DNA of 64,000 bases, taken from contig SRJI02000011.1 of the NCBI GenBank assembly GCA_005473895.2, positions 20,249 to 84,248 of the forward strand, read 5' to 3'. Below are positions 25,697 through 36,000 of the stretch, piece after piece; position 1 is the stretch's first letter, and every line of letters starts with the position of its first letter. The stretch is from Carideicomes alvinocaridis (lineage in GTDB: Bacteria; Pseudomonadota; Alphaproteobacteria; Rhodobacterales; Rhodobacteraceae). Made by a program: the position numbers and the translations under genes. Under the pieces are notes generated by a model. It was not told the DNA's origin. It was given only the letters and a program-made list of their open reading frames with translations, and did not search any database.

Positions 25697-26737
25697 TCAG
25701 CCTCCCATCGCGTAGCGGGCCCAGAAGGCACCGAGGATTTCGAATTTCGCGAGGAACGACACCAGCACCACCCAGGCCAGCGACAGCGGCAGGAAGACCT
25801 TCCAGCCGATCCGCATGAGCTGGTCGTAGCGGTAGCGGGGGGTGATGGCCTTGACCATCGCGAAGATGAAGAAGACGAATATGATCTTCAGCAGGAACCA
25901 CAGGATGCCGTCGGGCAGGCCCGGGATGGGCGACAGCCAGCCGCCGAAGAACATCAGCGACATCAGCGCGCACATCAGCACGATGGCCACGTATTCGCCG
26001 ATCATGAACAGCAGGAACGGGGTGGAGGAATATTCCACCTGGTAGCCCGCAACGAGTTCCGATTCCGCCTCCGGAAGGTCGAAGGGCGGACGGTTGGTTT
26101 CCGCCAGCGCCGAGATCAGGAAGAGGAAGAGCATCGGCAGGTGCGGCAGCCAGTACCAGTTCAGCAGGCCGAGGTCGCCGTCCTGCGCCCGCACGATGTC
26201 CCCGAAGTTCATCGAGCCGGTGGAGATGATGACGCCGACGATGATCAGGCCGATCGACACCTCGTAGGAAATCATCTGTGCTGCGGAGCGCAAGCTGCCC
26301 AGGAAGGGGTACTTGGAGTTCGACGCCCAGCCGCCCATGATCACGCCATAGACCTCGAGCGAGGAGACGGCGAAGACGTAGAGGATCGCGACGTTGATGT
26401 CGCTGACCACCCAGCCGTCGTTGAAGGGGACCACGGCCCAGGCCACCATCGCCATCACGATGGAGACCATCGGCGCGAGGAAGAAGACCGCCTTGTCGGC
26501 GCCGGCCGGGACGATGATTTCCTTCACCGCGTATTTCAGGAAGTCGGCAAAGCTTTGCAGCAGGCCGAAGGTGCCCACCACGTTGGGCCCGCGGCGCATC
26601 TGCACGGCGGCCCAGATCTTGCGGTCGGCATAGAGCAGGAAGGCCAGAGCAAGCAGCAGCGGCACCAGCACCAGAAGCACCTGCCCGACGATGAGCAGGG
26701 CGATACCGAGCGGATTGGTTGTGAAGAATTCTACCAT
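25697..26737 (-). CDS. nuoH: NADH-quinone oxidoreductase subunit H
   Basis: A 346-residue membrane subunit with about eight helices that forms most of the quinone-binding chamber with NuoB and NuoD. Signatures are [42 protein letters not shown], and the acidic loop [22 protein letters not shown]. The chosen ATG follows a GAGGGACCG ribosome binding site; the 69-residue extension upstream belongs to the lipoprotein gene in another frame. It is eight bases after the lipoprotein gene. Confidence 0.97.
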   Translation of the reverse strand: MVEFFTTNPLGIALLIVGQVLLVLVPLLLALAFLLYADRKIWAAVQMRRGPNVVGTFGLLQSFADFLKYAVKEIIVPAGADKAVFFLAPMVSIVMAMVAWAVVPFNDGWVVSDINVAILYVFAVSSLEVYGVIMGGWASNSKYPFLGSLRSAAQMISYEVSIGLIIVGVIISTGSMNFGDIVRAQDGDLGLLNWYWLPHLPMLFLFLISALAETNRPPFDLPEAESELVAGYQVEYSSTPFLLFMIGEYVAIVLMCALMSLMFFGGWLSPIPGLPDGILWFLLKIIFVFFIFAMVKAITPRYRYDQLMRIGWKVFLPLSLAWVVLVSFLAKFEILGAFWARYAMGG

Positions 26738-26745
26738 CGGTCCCT

Positions 26746-27144
26746 CTACACCATCGGTATTCCGTTTTCCGCGCAGGCGGCGGCGACGACTTCCGCGTCG
26801 ATCGTCTTGAGTCCCTCGGGCAGCGCGGGCGAGATGGTGTAAACAGCATCCGCGCGCCAGAGGCCACCCTCTTTGCTCACATTCGTGCGCACATGTCGCG
26901 CAAATCCGTAGCCCCGGATCAGCGTGTATTGCGCCGCGGCACATTCCGCGTAGTCCGACAGGTCGTCATTGCCCCGCGCACCGCGCATGGCGACGTGGAA
27001 ATTGACCAGGTCCCCGTCCAGCAGGCGGGTTTCGACGCCCTTGTAGTCAGGCTCGAACGGGGTGTCGCCCGGCTCCCCGCCCTCGGCGCAGCCGGACGCC
27101 CCGCCCGCGAGCAGGCCCAGCGATATGAGCATCGCCGGCCGCAT
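26746..27144 (-). CDS. Small putative lipoprotein between nuoG and nuoH
   Basis: A 132-residue protein with an N-terminal hydrophobic stretch ending ASGC at residue 19. This is a weak lipobox because the -3 residue is Ala, so it could instead be a secreted or anchored protein. The mature part has two more cysteines (YAECAAAQY and VAAACAENG) that could form a disulfide in the periplasm. The start ATG overlaps the nuoG stop (TGATG); a GTG one codon earlier is also possible. No family is recognised. Its operon position matches the unassigned reading frames known to interrupt nuo loci of Rhodobacter and Paracoccus. Confidence 0.75.
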   Translation of the reverse strand: MRPAMLISLGLLAGGASGCAEGGEPGDTPFEPDYKGVETRLLDGDLVNFHVAMRGARGNDDLSDYAECAAAQYTLIRGYGFARHVRTNVSKEGGLWRADAVYTISPALPEGLKTIDAEVVAAACAENGIPMV

Positions 27145-29177
27145 CACTCCGCCGCCATCGCCTTCCCGGCCCGGTCTGCCGCGTTGGACGACAGCTCGGC
27201 CATCAGGGCGCTAGCGCGCGCGATGGGGTTGGTCAGGTAGAAATCGCCAAGCGCGTGGCGGAAGGTCGCCTTGCCCAGAGTGCCGGTTTCCAGCGGTTGC
27301 CAGGTGTTTTCCGGGACCACGTCGATCTCGGTCAGGTGCGGCACGGCCTCGATCAGCGCGCGGCGCAGTTGCGCCAGGCTGTCCCAGGGCTGCTGCGCGC
27401 CGGCCTCGGCCGAAAGGGCCCGCAGGATCGCCCAGTTCTCTTTCGCCTCGCCCGGGGGGAAGCCCGCACGGAGCGCAAGCTGCGGCCGGCCCTCGGTATT
27501 CACGAAGAGCCCCGATTCCTCGGTATAGGCGGCGCCCGGCAGGATCACGTCGGCCCGGTGCGCGCCACGGTCGCCATGGCTGCCCTGGTAGATGACGAAG
27601 GGGCCGCCATCCTCGCCGCGCGCGATCTCGATCTCGTCGGCGCCGAGGTTGTAGACCACGTCCGCCCCGTCCATCGCGGCCTCCATCCCGCCTTCGGTGA
27701 CGGCGCCCACATCCATGGCGCCGACCCGGCTGGCGGCAGTGTGCAGCACGAGGAATTTCGATTCCGTCAATTCGGCGAATTTCATCGCGTGGCCCAGCAC
27801 GGCGGCGCCATCGGCCTCCTGCAGGGCGCCCTGCCCGATCACCACGACGGTATTCTTGTCCCTGGCGCCCGCGTGATCGCGGGTCAGCAGCTCGGCCAGC
27901 GCCGCACGGTCCTGGCCGCGGCTGTAATATTCATAGGTCAGTTCGGCATCGGGGCCAATCACGCCGACCTTGGCGCCGCGCAGCCATGCCTTGCGGATCC
28001 GCGCGTTCAGCACCGGCGCCTCGACGGCGGGGTTTGTGCCGATCAGCATGATGGTCTCGGCGCTTTCCAGATCCTCGACCGTCGCCGTGCCGACATAGCC
28101 GGAACGGTTGCCCGCGGGCAGCCGGGCCTTGTCGGTGCGGCACTCGACGTTGCCGCCCAGCCCCTCGACAAGGTTTTTCAGGCTGAACGCCGCCTCGGTC
28201 GGGGCAAGGTCGCCGACGAGACCCGCCAGCTTCTTCGCGCCCTTCATGGCCTCGGCCACCTTCGACAGCGCCTCGGGCCAGGTCGCGGGACGCAGCTTGC
28301 CGTTCTCGCGGATATAGGGCCGGTCCAGCCGCTGGCGGCGCAGCCCGTCCCAGACAAAGCGCGTCTTGTCCGAGATCCATTCCTCGTTCACGCCGTCATG
28401 GTTGCGGGGCAGGATGCGCATGACCTCGCGCCCCTTGGTGTCCACCCGGATGTTGGAGCCGAGCGCGTCCATCACGTCGATGGTCTCGGTCTTGGTCAGC
28501 TCCCAGGGCCGCGCGGTGAAGGCGTAGGGTTTCGACACCAGCGCGCCGACCGGGCAGAGGTCGATGATGTTGCCCTGCAGGTTCGAATCCAGCGTCTCGC
28601 CCAGATAGGCGGTGATCTCGGCGTCCTCGCCACGGCCGGTCTGGCCCATGGTGAAGATGCCCGCCACCTCGGAGGTGAAGCGCACGCAGCGGGTGCAGGA
28701 GATGCAGCGCGTCATGTGCGTTTCCACCAGCGGGCCGAGGTCCAGATCCTCGGTCGCCCGCTTGGGTTCGCGGTAGCGCGAGAAATCCACGCCATAGGCC
28801 ATGGCCTGGTCCTGCAGGTCGCATTCGCCGCCCTGGTCGCAGATCGGGCAGTCGAGCGGGTGGTTGATGAGCAGGAACTCCATCACCCCCTCGCGGGCCT
28901 TCTTGACCATCGGGCTGTTGGTGCGGACGGTGGGCGGCTCGCCATCCTTGCCGGGGCGCAGGTCGCGCACCTGCATGGCGCAGGAGGCGGCCGGCTTCGG
29001 CGGGCCGCCCACGACCTCCACAAGGCACATCCGGCAATTGCCGGCGATGGACAGACGTTCGTGGTAGCAGAAACGGGGGATCTCCACCCCGGCCTGTTCG
29101 CAGGCCTGGATGAGGGTCATCGCCCCCTCTACCTCGATCTCCTGATCGTCGATGATGATCTTGCGTAGGTCAGCCAT
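27144..29177 (-). CDS. nuoG: NADH-quinone oxidoreductase subunit G
   Basis: A 677-residue Fe-S subunit of the peripheral arm. The N-terminal [2Fe-2S] site N1b is in [21 protein letters not shown]. The N5 ligands follow in [19 protein letters not shown] and N4 in [11 protein letters not shown] and [12 protein letters not shown]. The rest is a degenerate molybdopterin-oxidoreductase fold ([40 protein letters not shown]). The length agrees with Rhodobacter NuoG and is shorter than the 900-residue enterobacterial form. It lies six bases after the DUF5333 gene. Confidence 0.97.
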   Translation of the reverse strand: MADLRKIIIDDQEIEVEGAMTLIQACEQAGVEIPRFCYHERLSIAGNCRMCLVEVVGGPPKPAASCAMQVRDLRPGKDGEPPTVRTNSPMVKKAREGVMEFLLINHPLDCPICDQGGECDLQDQAMAYGVDFSRYREPKRATEDLDLGPLVETHMTRCISCTRCVRFTSEVAGIFTMGQTGRGEDAEITAYLGETLDSNLQGNIIDLCPVGALVSKPYAFTARPWELTKTETIDVMDALGSNIRVDTKGREVMRILPRNHDGVNEEWISDKTRFVWDGLRRQRLDRPYIRENGKLRPATWPEALSKVAEAMKGAKKLAGLVGDLAPTEAAFSLKNLVEGLGGNVECRTDKARLPAGNRSGYVGTATVEDLESAETIMLIGTNPAVEAPVLNARIRKAWLRGAKVGVIGPDAELTYEYYSRGQDRAALAELLTRDHAGARDKNTVVVIGQGALQEADGAAVLGHAMKFAELTESKFLVLHTAASRVGAMDVGAVTEGGMEAAMDGADVVYNLGADEIEIARGEDGGPFVIYQGSHGDRGAHRADVILPGAAYTEESGLFVNTEGRPQLALRAGFPPGEAKENWAILRALSAEAGAQQPWDSLAQLRRALIEAVPHLTEIDVVPENTWQPLETGTLGKATFRHALGDFYLTNPIARASALMAELSSNAADRAGKAMAAE

Positions 29178-29183
29178 TCCCGC

Positions 29184-29594
29184 TCACTTTGCTTTCAGTA
29201 GGGCCCCGATCCGGCTGCCCTTGTCGATCTCCTGACGGCCGAGCCGGCAGAGATCCTCTTTCTTCTTCGGATCGAAGCCACGTGCCTTCACGTAGGATTC
29301 GCCGCGTTGACGCATGCGCTGCTTCTCGGCCTTGCTTTCCACGTAGGCCTCGATCTCGTCGCTGGTGTAGCCCATGTTCTGGGCCTTCAGCTTGAGCGAG
29401 GCGAGAAAGGCGTAGCCCTTGATCATGCGCGGTGAAATCTGGCCGCACTTGTCGCTGATCTCGATCGCGAGCGCGACCCACAGCATGTTGTCGTCGATCT
29501 CGCGGACCTCGCGCAGCGGTGTCTTGGCGGAGACCGACCCGGCGGCCACCGAAACGGCGAGGATCAGCGAGGTTGCGAAGGTCTTCATGCGCAT
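29184..29594 (-). CDS. DUF5333-like exported protein between nuoF and nuoG
   Basis: A 136-residue protein with a cleavable-type signal peptide (MRMKTFATSLILAVSVAAGSVSA, cut after AxA predicted near residue 23). The mature part is charged and helical, with two cysteines (DKCGQIS and DLCRLGR). It resembles the DUF5333 family found in Rhodobacteraceae next to nuoG. I start at the ATG seven bases after AAAGGAG; a longer frame reaching 29702 is not supported. The periplasmic location contrasts with the cytoplasmic arm encoded by its neighbours. Function unknown. Confidence 0.78.
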   Translation of the reverse strand: MRMKTFATSLILAVSVAAGSVSAKTPLREVREIDDNMLWVALAIEISDKCGQISPRMIKGYAFLASLKLKAQNMGYTSDEIEAYVESKAEKQRMRQRGESYVKARGFDPKKKEDLCRLGRQEIDKGSRIGALLKAK

Positions 29595-29635
29595 GTGGTC
29601 ACTCCTTTGAACGCAAAGGAGCCGGCCGACCGGCC

Positions 29636-29662
29636 CGCTCCATCTCTGGTCGAGATGGAGCG
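29636..29662 (-). other. Stable hairpin in the nuoF-nuoG interval
   Basis: A perfect 11-bp inverted repeat, CGCTCCATCTC with GAGATGGAGCG (29636-29646, 29652-29662), with a five-base loop. It lies in the 123-base gap before the DUF5333 gene. There is no T tract on the minus strand, so it may be an mRNA processing or stability element and not a terminator. Confidence 0.5.
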
Positions 29663-29717
29663 CGCGCGCGGCGATATGCAATAACACCGCGGCGAAATGC
29701 ATGATATGACGGCATTC

Positions 29718-30074
29718 TTAGTCATATGCGCAGTTCCCCCGGAAATGCGCGGTATTGTCGGAGATGCCCAGCGACGCGACCGGCGCGTCCGGGCCCACCA
29801 GCCACTCGATATCGGAGGAGCCGTAGTTCGCGATGCAGTACTTGATGCCCTCGTAGCGCGCCGATTCCCGCGCCCCCTCGAGGCTGGCCGAAACCGGCGA
29901 GACGGCGACCGCGAACTGGTTGCGCCGGCCGTCGATCTTCTTCGCCAGCTTGGAGCGGAACTGCACCCCTTCGAAGGCGACGCGGTTCGCTTCGCGCGCG
30001 CCGGTGCAGGCCCCGAGCGCGAGGCTCGCGGTCAGCGCCGCCATGAGGGTGAGGACAGGGGCCCGCATCCGCAT
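29718..30074 (-). CDS. Small lipoprotein between nuoF and nuoG
   Basis: A 118-residue predicted lipoprotein. The signal [19 protein letters not shown] ends in a good lipobox, LGAC, with the lipidated Cys at residue 23. The mature domain (YEGIKYCIANYGSSDIEW and GNCAYD at the end) has two cysteines that may pair. The ATG overlaps the nuoF stop (TGATG). No named family is recognised. The stop codon falls in the loop of a 7-bp inverted repeat (ATATGAC...GTCATAT, 29704-29727). Confidence 0.78.
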   Translation of the reverse strand: MRMRAPVLTLMAALTASLALGACTGAREANRVAFEGVQFRSKLAKKIDGRRNQFAVAVSPVSASLEGARESARYEGIKYCIANYGSSDIEWLVGPDAPVASLGISDNTAHFRGNCAYD

Positions 30075-31372
30075 CACTCCGCCGCGACCGCGCTGACGCG
30101 GCCGGTCTTCTGGGCCTTGATGCGGTCCTCGATCTCGTCGCGGAAGTTGCGGATCAGGCCCTGGATCGGCCAGGCCGCCGCGTCGCCGAGCGCGCAGATC
30201 GTGTGGCCCTCGACCTGCTTGGTGACGTCGAAGAGCATGTCGATCTCTTCCACCTCGGCCTCGCCGCGCACCAGCCGGTCCATGACCCGCATCATCCAGC
30301 CCGCGCCTTCGCGGCAGGGGGTGCACTGGCCGCAGCTTTCGTGCTTGTAGAATTTCGACAGCCGCCAGATCGCCTTGATGATGTCGGTCTGCTTGTCCAT
30401 CACGATGACGGCCGCGGTGCCCAGCCCCGATTGCAGGTCGTTGCGCAGGTAGTCGAAATCCATGATCGCGTCGCGCATCTTCTCGCCCCGGACACAAGGC
30501 ACGGAGGACCCGCCGGGGATCACAGCGAGAAGGTTGTCCCAGCCGCCGCGGATGCCGCCGCAATGGGTCTCGATCAGCTCCTCGAAGGAGATCGACATCG
30601 CGTCCTCGACCACGCAGGGCCGGTTCACGTGGCCCGAGATGGCATAGACCTTGGTGCCCGCGTTGTTCTGCCGCCCGAAGGAGGAGAACCAAGAGGCGCC
30701 GCGCCGCAGGATGGTCGGCACCACGGCGATGGATTCGACGTTGTTCACCGTGGTCGGGCAGCCGTAGAGGCCCGCACCCGCCGGGAAGGGCGGCTTCATC
30801 CGGGGCATGCCCTTCTTGCCTTCGAGGCTTTCCAGCAGCGCGGTTTCCTCGCCGCAGATATAGGCCCCTGCCCCGTGGTGCAGGTAAAGGTCGAAATCCC
30901 AGCCGGAGCCGGCGGCGTTCCGGCCCAGAAGCCCCTTGTCATAGGCCTCGTCGATGGCTTCCTGCAGCGCCTCGCGCTCGCGGATATATTCGCCGCGGAT
31001 GTAGATGTAGCAGGCATGGGCATTCATCGCGAAGGACGCGATCAGACAGCCCTCGATCAGCGTGTGCGGATCGTGGCGCATGATCTCCCGGTCCTTGCAG
31101 GTCCCGGGCTCCGATTCGTCGGCATTGACCACCAGGTAGGCGGGGCGGCCGTCCGACTCCTTGGGCATGAAGGACCACTTCAGGCCCGTGGGGAAGCCCG
31201 CGCCGCCGCGGCCGCGCAGCCCGGAGGCCTTCATCTCTTCCACGATCCACTCGCGGCCCTTCTTGATCAGGTCGCCGGTCCCGTCCCAGTGCCCACGCGC
31301 CTTCGCGCCCGCGAGCGTCCGGTCGTGCATCCCGTAAAGGTTGGTGAAGATGCGGTCTTCGTCCTTCAGCAT
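30074..31372 (-). CDS. nuoF: NADH-quinone oxidoreductase subunit F
   Basis: A 432-residue NADH- and FMN-binding subunit. The NADH site is [17 protein letters not shown], the FMN region is [19 protein letters not shown], and the N3 [4Fe-4S] ligands are in [12 protein letters not shown] plus a later cysteine in HTICALGD. The length is normal. It accepts hydride from NADH and passes electrons to the Fe-S chain with NuoE and NuoG. It lies eight bases after the DUF5337 gene. Confidence 0.98.
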   Translation of the reverse strand: MLKDEDRIFTNLYGMHDRTLAGAKARGHWDGTGDLIKKGREWIVEEMKASGLRGRGGAGFPTGLKWSFMPKESDGRPAYLVVNADESEPGTCKDREIMRHDPHTLIEGCLIASFAMNAHACYIYIRGEYIREREALQEAIDEAYDKGLLGRNAAGSGWDFDLYLHHGAGAYICGEETALLESLEGKKGMPRMKPPFPAGAGLYGCPTTVNNVESIAVVPTILRRGASWFSSFGRQNNAGTKVYAISGHVNRPCVVEDAMSISFEELIETHCGGIRGGWDNLLAVIPGGSSVPCVRGEKMRDAIMDFDYLRNDLQSGLGTAAVIVMDKQTDIIKAIWRLSKFYKHESCGQCTPCREGAGWMMRVMDRLVRGEAEVEEIDMLFDVTKQVEGHTICALGDAAAWPIQGLIRNFRDEIEDRIKAQKTGRVSAVAAE

Positions 31373-31380
31373 CGCTCAAG

Positions 31381-31614
31381 TCATCCTTCGTTGTCCCGGC
31401 GCTTGCGCCAGATCTGATAGGTCACCACCAGCGCCCAGAAGAGCGCGGCAAGCACGGCGAAATCCACCAGGAACGCGTAGCGGCCCGGCAGCCCGATCCG
31501 GGGGCCCAGCCATTGCATGACGATCCAGAAACACATCGAGCCGGCAATGACCAGAGCGGCCATGCGTCCCTGACGTGCGATCTTTTCGTCCGTCTCCCGG
31601 CTCACGCCTGTCAT
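31381..31614 (-). CDS. DUF5337-like small membrane protein
   Basis: A 77-residue protein with two hydrophobic helices (about residues 18-36 and 45-65) and a basic C-terminal tail (QIWRKRRDNEG). It resembles DUF5337, a family seen inside nuo loci of Rhodobacteraceae. The ATG overlaps the stop of the upstream HhH gene (ATGA), so it is coupled. An AAGGA directly abuts the ATG, too close to act as its own ribosome binding site, which again favours re-initiation. Function unknown. Confidence 0.75.
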   Translation of the reverse strand: MTGVSRETDEKIARQGRMAALVIAGSMCFWIVMQWLGPRIGLPGRYAFLVDFAVLAALFWALVVTYQIWRKRRDNEG

Positions 31615-32465
31615 TCCTTCTTTGTCCCGCCCGCGGCGAGGGTCTTGGCCTGTTCCACCCATCCGTCACGGGTGACGCGGCCGCGAAAGCCTTTCAGGTT
31701 CTCGTCCATCCAGGCCACCTCGGCCGGGCCCCAGGCCGCGACCTGGTCGTAATGGTAGATGCCGTGGTCGTTTAGCACCTCGGCCAGCTTGGGCCCCACG
31801 CCCTTGATCTTCTTCAGGTCGTCCGCACCACCCTTGCGCGGCGATTTCAGGCCCCGGGGGCGCTCCCCCGCCACGTCGGCGGCGACTTCGGACGCGCCGG
31901 CGGCGCCCGGCGCGGGCTCCGCGTCGGACTTGGTCGCATCCGCCGCCGGGCCGGCCTGGGCCTCGACCTCGGAGGTTCCGGTTGCCGCAGTCGCCTGCTT
32001 CGGCTCGGCCTTCTCCGCGGCGGGCTTGGCGGGTGCGGCCGCTTGCCTGGGCGCATCCGCATCCGTCTTGTCGGAGACCTCGTCCCGGGCGTCCGCCACG
32101 TCATCCTCGGCCGCGACATCGGTGTCGGGCTCCGCGGCGGGGCGCGCCGGGGCGGCGGGTTCGGGTCGCGAAGGGCTGGCATTGCCGCTGCGGGCGGTGA
32201 CCGTGTCGGGCGCGCGCGCCGCCGAGACCGTCCCGGCCCCGACCATCCGGGCCGGCGCGTGTTCGGCCAGCGCCGGCGGCTCCACCCCGTAAAGCCAGTT
32301 GAAGACGAGACCCAGGAGAACCGCCGTCAGCAAGGCGAGGAAGATCGCGGCACCCCAGCCATGGCCGGCCACCGCGCCGACGAAGATCAGCGTCAGCACG
32401 CCGATGGCGCCTGCCAGGGCCCAACGCTTGCCCGCGCTGCCGCTTGTCTGTGTTGCCTTGCTCAT
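31611..32465 (-). CDS. Membrane protein with C-terminal helix-hairpin-helix domain, downstream of nuoE
   Basis: A 284-residue protein with one or two N-terminal hydrophobic helices (LAGAIGVLTLIFVGAVAGH and AAIFLALLTAVLLGLVFNW), then ~130 residues of Ala/Pro/Glu/Asp-rich linker, and a compact C-terminal domain of ~65 residues. This domain (LKKIKGVGPKLAEVL, IYHYDQVAAW, WVEQAKTLAAG) contains a helix-hairpin-helix core, KGVGPKL. It is about two-thirds identical by eye to the C-terminus of the neighbouring NuoE. The linker probably places the domain in the cytoplasm near complex I. No enzymatic motif is seen. Start: ATG after GGGAGACGCGAGG. Confidence 0.78.
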   Translation of the reverse strand: MSKATQTSGSAGKRWALAGAIGVLTLIFVGAVAGHGWGAAIFLALLTAVLLGLVFNWLYGVEPPALAEHAPARMVGAGTVSAARAPDTVTARSGNASPSRPEPAAPARPAAEPDTDVAAEDDVADARDEVSDKTDADAPRQAAAPAKPAAEKAEPKQATAATGTSEVEAQAGPAADATKSDAEPAPGAAGASEVAADVAGERPRGLKSPRKGGADDLKKIKGVGPKLAEVLNDHGIYHYDQVAAWGPAEVAWMDENLKGFRGRVTRDGWVEQAKTLAAGGTKKE

Positions 32466-32535
32466 CCTCGCGTCTCCCTGATCAGTCCATCCGGTCCTTC
32501 TCGATCTTAACACCTTTCCTCACGGGCAAGGAGCC

Positions 32536-33702
32536 TCAGCCCTTTTCGCCCTTGTCGAGCGCCTTGGCCTGCCCGACCCAGTCGTCGCGGCTAACCCGGC
32601 CCTTGAAGCCCTCGAGATTGTCGTCGACCCAGGCGACTTCCTCGTCCGTCCAAGCCGCGATCTGGTCGTAGTGATACACGCCCATCCCGTGAAGCTGCTG
32701 TTCCAGCTTGGGGCCGACGCCCTTGAGCCGTTTCAGGTCGTCCGCCTTGCCCTCGCGCGCCTCGGTCAGGAGGGTCGGCTTGGTGCCGGCGCTGGCATCG
32801 GCGTGACCCTGTGCGGCCTGCGACCGGGTGGCCGCCGGCTTGGTGACCTTGCCGTTGGTCACGTCCTCGTCGGGCCGGCCCTTTTCGGTCGCTTCCGCTT
32901 CCTGCTCGGTCACGCCGGTCTCGTCCACGGTTTCGCCCTTGCCCGGGCGGGGGTCGGCCTGCGGGCCCTTCTCCTGCCCGTCGGGCGTGTCGCTCAGGTC
33001 GCGCCAGGGGGTGCGCAGCGGCACCTCGGTGCCGTCGATGCGCTTGACCGTGTCGCCGATATCGGTCGCCAGCTGGACCGAGGCGTTGTACTGCGTCCGG
33101 CCGCTGTCGAAGTCCTTGAGCGAGGTGAGTCCGCTTTCCGGCTCCGAGGCGTAGCGGCCGTTCTGCGGCCCGGGCGTGGGCACCTTGCCCGCCGCCAGCT
33201 CGTCGAGGATCTCGCCCAGCCGCTCCTCGGTCAGGTCCTCGTAGTAATCCTTGCCGATCTGGGCCATGGGCGCGTTGGCGCAGGCCCCGAGGCACTCCAC
33301 CTCTTCCCAGGAGAACTTGCCATCGGCCGAGACCTCGTGCGCGCCGACGCCCATCTTCTTCTGGCAGACCGCCATCAGCCCCTCGGCGCCCATGATCATG
33401 CAGGAGGTGGTGCCGCAGACCTGCACATGTGCCACCGAACCCACGGGCTGCAGCTGGAACATGAAGTAGAAGGTCGCCACCTCGAGCGCGCGCATGTAGG
33501 CCATGCCCAGCATCTCGGCCACGTGTTCGATCGCCGGGCGGGACAGCCAGCCCTCCTGCTCCTGGGCGCGCCACAGGAGAGGGATCACGGCGCTGGCCTG
33601 GCGGCCCTCCGGGTACTTGGTGATCTGGGCCTCGGCCCAGGCCTGGTTGTCGGGCGTGAAGGCGAAGCTTTCGGGTTGCTCGTGGTGAAGACGGCGCAGC
33701 AT
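32536..33702 (-). CDS. nuoE: NADH-quinone oxidoreductase subunit E with C-terminal HhH extension
   Basis: A 388-residue protein, more than twice the length of ordinary NuoE. Residues 1-~180 are the thioredoxin-like [2Fe-2S] subunit, with ligands in [11 protein letters not shown] and [10 protein letters not shown] (cluster N1a). A conserved-looking stretch follows ([20 protein letters not shown]), then a charged low-complexity linker (~residues 245-310), and finally a helix-hairpin-helix domain ([25 protein letters not shown]) shared with the next gene. The extension is known to me from Rhodobacteraceae NuoE proteins; its role is not established. It could hold the neighbouring membrane HhH protein or nucleic acid; that is conjecture. 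Confidence 0.94.
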   Translation of the reverse strand: MLRRLHHEQPESFAFTPDNQAWAEAQITKYPEGRQASAVIPLLWRAQEQEGWLSRPAIEHVAEMLGMAYMRALEVATFYFMFQLQPVGSVAHVQVCGTTSCMIMGAEGLMAVCQKKMGVGAHEVSADGKFSWEEVECLGACANAPMAQIGKDYYEDLTEERLGEILDELAAGKVPTPGPQNGRYASEPESGLTSLKDFDSGRTQYNASVQLATDIGDTVKRIDGTEVPLRTPWRDLSDTPDGQEKGPQADPRPGKGETVDETGVTEQEAEATEKGRPDEDVTNGKVTKPAATRSQAAQGHADASAGTKPTLLTEAREGKADDLKRLKGVGPKLEQQLHGMGVYHYDQIAAWTDEEVAWVDDNLEGFKGRVSRDDWVGQAKALDKGEKG

Positions 33703-33872
33703 GTCAGTAGATCCCCATGGCCGGCGTCGCGGCCTTCGTCAGCATCGGCAGGTGGCGGGCGGGTGCCGGGAGGCGGGACGCGCGACCCTCGGCTGCCCGG
33801 TCGGCAGTCAGGTCATCCCGGTGACATCCCGTCTTGCTCCGCACGCTCTGCCTTTCCTCGTTTCGGTTGGTC

Positions 33873-34163
33873 TCAGGCCGCGCAGGGCCCGGCGATGAGC
33901 CGGACGCCGCCATCGGCGAGGCGCTCGGCCTGGCCGCGCGCGAGTTTCAGTTCGGTGATGGAAATCGCCTGTTCCCGGGTCAGCCCGGCCTGGAATTCCA
34001 CCGCGCGATAATCGCTTTCGCCCACCATCTGGCAGCCGATGGAGGCGGCGGCGGTATCGTAGGCCTCCACATCCGTTTCCTCGACGCCCTCGGGCATCAT
34101 CCCGAGACAGCCGGCCAGCAGGCCCGCCACGGGCAGAAGGGCAAGCGTTCTGAGCAAGGTCAT
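33873..34163 (-). CDS. Small lipoprotein between nuoD and nuoE
   Basis: A 96-residue predicted lipoprotein with a strong lipobox, LAGC at residues 16-19, after [16 protein letters not shown]. The mature part has two cysteines (IGCQMVGE and IAGPCAA at the end) and no recognised domain. The ATG overlaps the nuoD stop (ATGA), so it is translationally coupled to complex I. With the genes at 26746 and 29718, it is one of three small two-cysteine lipoproteins in this operon. A 170-base gap without visible genes follows before nuoE. Confidence 0.78.
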   Translation of the reverse strand: MTLLRTLALLPVAGLLAGCLGMMPEGVEETDVEAYDTAAASIGCQMVGESDYRAVEFQAGLTREQAISITELKLARGQAERLADGGVRLIAGPCAA

Positions 34164-35392
34164 CTGTCCACCTCCCCGAAGACGATGTCGAGCGTCCCGA
34201 TGATCGCCGCGATATCGGCAAGCTGGTGCCCCTTGGAGACGTGATCCATGGCCTGCAGGTGCAGGAAGCCGGGCGCGCGGATCTTGGCGCGGTAGGGCCG
34301 GTTCGTGTCGTCGGCCACGAGGTAGACGCCGAATTCGCCCTTGGGCGCCTCGACCGCGCAATAAACCTCGCCCGCGGGGACGTGGAAACCCTCGGTATAA
34401 AGCTTGAAGTGGTGAATCAGCGCTTCCATCGAGCGTTTCATCTCGCCCCGGCGCGGCGGGCTGAGCTTGCCGCGGGTCATCACCTCGCCCTGGTTCTCGG
34501 GCTGGCGCAGCATCTCGCAGGCCTGCAGGATGATCTTGGTCGACTCGCGCATCTCGGCCATGCGGACGAGGTAGCGGTCGTAGCAATCGCCGTTCTTGCC
34601 CACGGGGATCTGGAAGTCGAACTCGTCGTAGCATTCGTAGGGCTGCGAGCGCCGCAGGTCCCAGGCGAGCCCCGAGCCGCGCACCATCACGCCGGAGAAG
34701 CCCCATTCGAGGATCTCTTCCTCGGTCACCACGGCGATGTCGGCGTTGCGCTGCTTGAAGATCCGGTTCTCGGTCAGCAGCTCGTCGATGTCATCGACCT
34801 TGGAGGGGAATTCCTTGGCCCAGGCCTCGATATCGTCGATCAGCTGCGGCGGCAGGTCCTGGTGCACGCCGCCCGGCCGGAAATAGGCCGAGTGCAGCCG
34901 CGCGCCGCAGGCCCGCTCGTAGAAAATCATCAGCTTCTCGCGTTCCTCGAAGCCCCAGAGCGGCGGCGTCAGGGCGCCCACGTCCATGGCCTGCGTGGTC
35001 ACGTTCAGCAGGTGGTTCAGGATGCGCCCGATCTCGGAATAGAGGACGCGGATGATCTGGCCGCGGCGCGGCACCTCCACGCCCGTCAGCTTCTCGATGG
35101 CGAGGCACCAGGCATGTTCCTGGTTCATCGGCGCCACGTAGTCCAGCCGGTCGAAATAGGGCAGGTTCTGGAGGTAGGTGCGGCTTTCCATCAGCTTCTC
35201 GGTGCCGCGGTGCAGCAGGCCGATATGCGGATCGCACCGCTCCACGATCTCGCCGTCAAGCTCCAGCACGAGGCGCAGCACGCCGTGCGCCGCCGGGTGC
35301 TGCGGGCCGAAGTTCAGGTTGAAGTTGCGGATCTTCTGTTCGCCCGTCTGGGCGTCCTCGTAGCCGCGGGGGTTGGGCGAGCCGTCCATCAT
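34160..35392 (-). CDS. nuoD: NADH-quinone oxidoreductase subunit D
   Basis: A 410-residue 49-kDa-type subunit that forms the quinone headgroup site. [22 protein letters not shown] contains the conserved His of the Q-site loop; [13 protein letters not shown] and [11 protein letters not shown] follow, with the terminal FGEVDR motif. The length is normal. It starts with two consecutive ATG codons, the first overlapping the nuoC stop (ATGA). It is related to the large subunit of [NiFe]-hydrogenases but lacks the nickel-ligand cysteines. Confidence 0.98.
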   Translation of the reverse strand: MMDGSPNPRGYEDAQTGEQKIRNFNLNFGPQHPAAHGVLRLVLELDGEIVERCDPHIGLLHRGTEKLMESRTYLQNLPYFDRLDYVAPMNQEHAWCLAIEKLTGVEVPRRGQIIRVLYSEIGRILNHLLNVTTQAMDVGALTPPLWGFEEREKLMIFYERACGARLHSAYFRPGGVHQDLPPQLIDDIEAWAKEFPSKVDDIDELLTENRIFKQRNADIAVVTEEEILEWGFSGVMVRGSGLAWDLRRSQPYECYDEFDFQIPVGKNGDCYDRYLVRMAEMRESTKIILQACEMLRQPENQGEVMTRGKLSPPRRGEMKRSMEALIHHFKLYTEGFHVPAGEVYCAVEAPKGEFGVYLVADDTNRPYRAKIRAPGFLHLQAMDHVSKGHQLADIAAIIGTLDIVFGEVDR

Positions 35393-36000
35393 TTCGCGCC
35401 TTCCTCACTCTTCTCGTCCCCGGGCAGGATGTAATCCGCCCCTTCCCACGGGCTCATGAAGTCGAACTGCCGGTATTCCTGCACCAGGCTGACGGGTTCG
35501 TAGACGACGCGCTTCTGCTCTTCGTCGTAGCGGACCTCGGTATAGCCGGTGGTCGGGAAATCCTTGCGCAGCGGGAACCCGCGGAAGCCGTAATCGGTCA
35601 GCAGCCGCCGCAGGTCGGGGTGGCCGGAGAAGAGGATGCCGAACATGTCGAACACCTCCCGCTCGAACCAGTTGGCCGAGGGGTGGACCGAGATGATCGA
35701 GGGCACCATTTCCTCTTCGCGCACCGAAAGCCGCAGGCGGATGCGCTGGTTCTGGTACATCGACAGGAAGTGGTAGACCACGTCGAACCGTTTCGGCCGG
35801 TCCGGGTAATCCACCGCCGTGATGTCCACCAGCGTGGAGAAGCGGCAGGTCGGGTCGGTCTTCAGAAACTCGACGAAGCCCACGATGTTCGCGGGCGCCA
35901 CGTCGATGTTCAGCTCGCCATAGGAGACATCCCAGGCGATGACGCAATCCGCGCGCCGGCCCTCGATATGCTGGCCAAGTTCCTTCATCGCCTCGCTCAT
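35389..36000 (-). CDS. nuoC: NADH-quinone oxidoreductase subunit C
   Basis: A 203-residue 30-kDa-type subunit of the peripheral arm. Signatures are [24 protein letters not shown] and the family motif [26 protein letters not shown], then GFPLRKDFP and [13 protein letters not shown]. It is separate from NuoD, unlike the fused NuoCD of enterobacteria. Start and stop overlap the neighbouring nuoB and nuoD genes by four bases each. Confidence 0.98.
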   Translation of the reverse strand: MSEAMKELGQHIEGRRADCVIAWDVSYGELNIDVAPANIVGFVEFLKTDPTCRFSTLVDITAVDYPDRPKRFDVVYHFLSMYQNQRIRLRLSVREEEMVPSIISVHPSANWFEREVFDMFGILFSGHPDLRRLLTDYGFRGFPLRKDFPTTGYTEVRYDEEQKRVVYEPVSLVQEYRQFDFMSPWEGADYILPGDEKSEEGAK

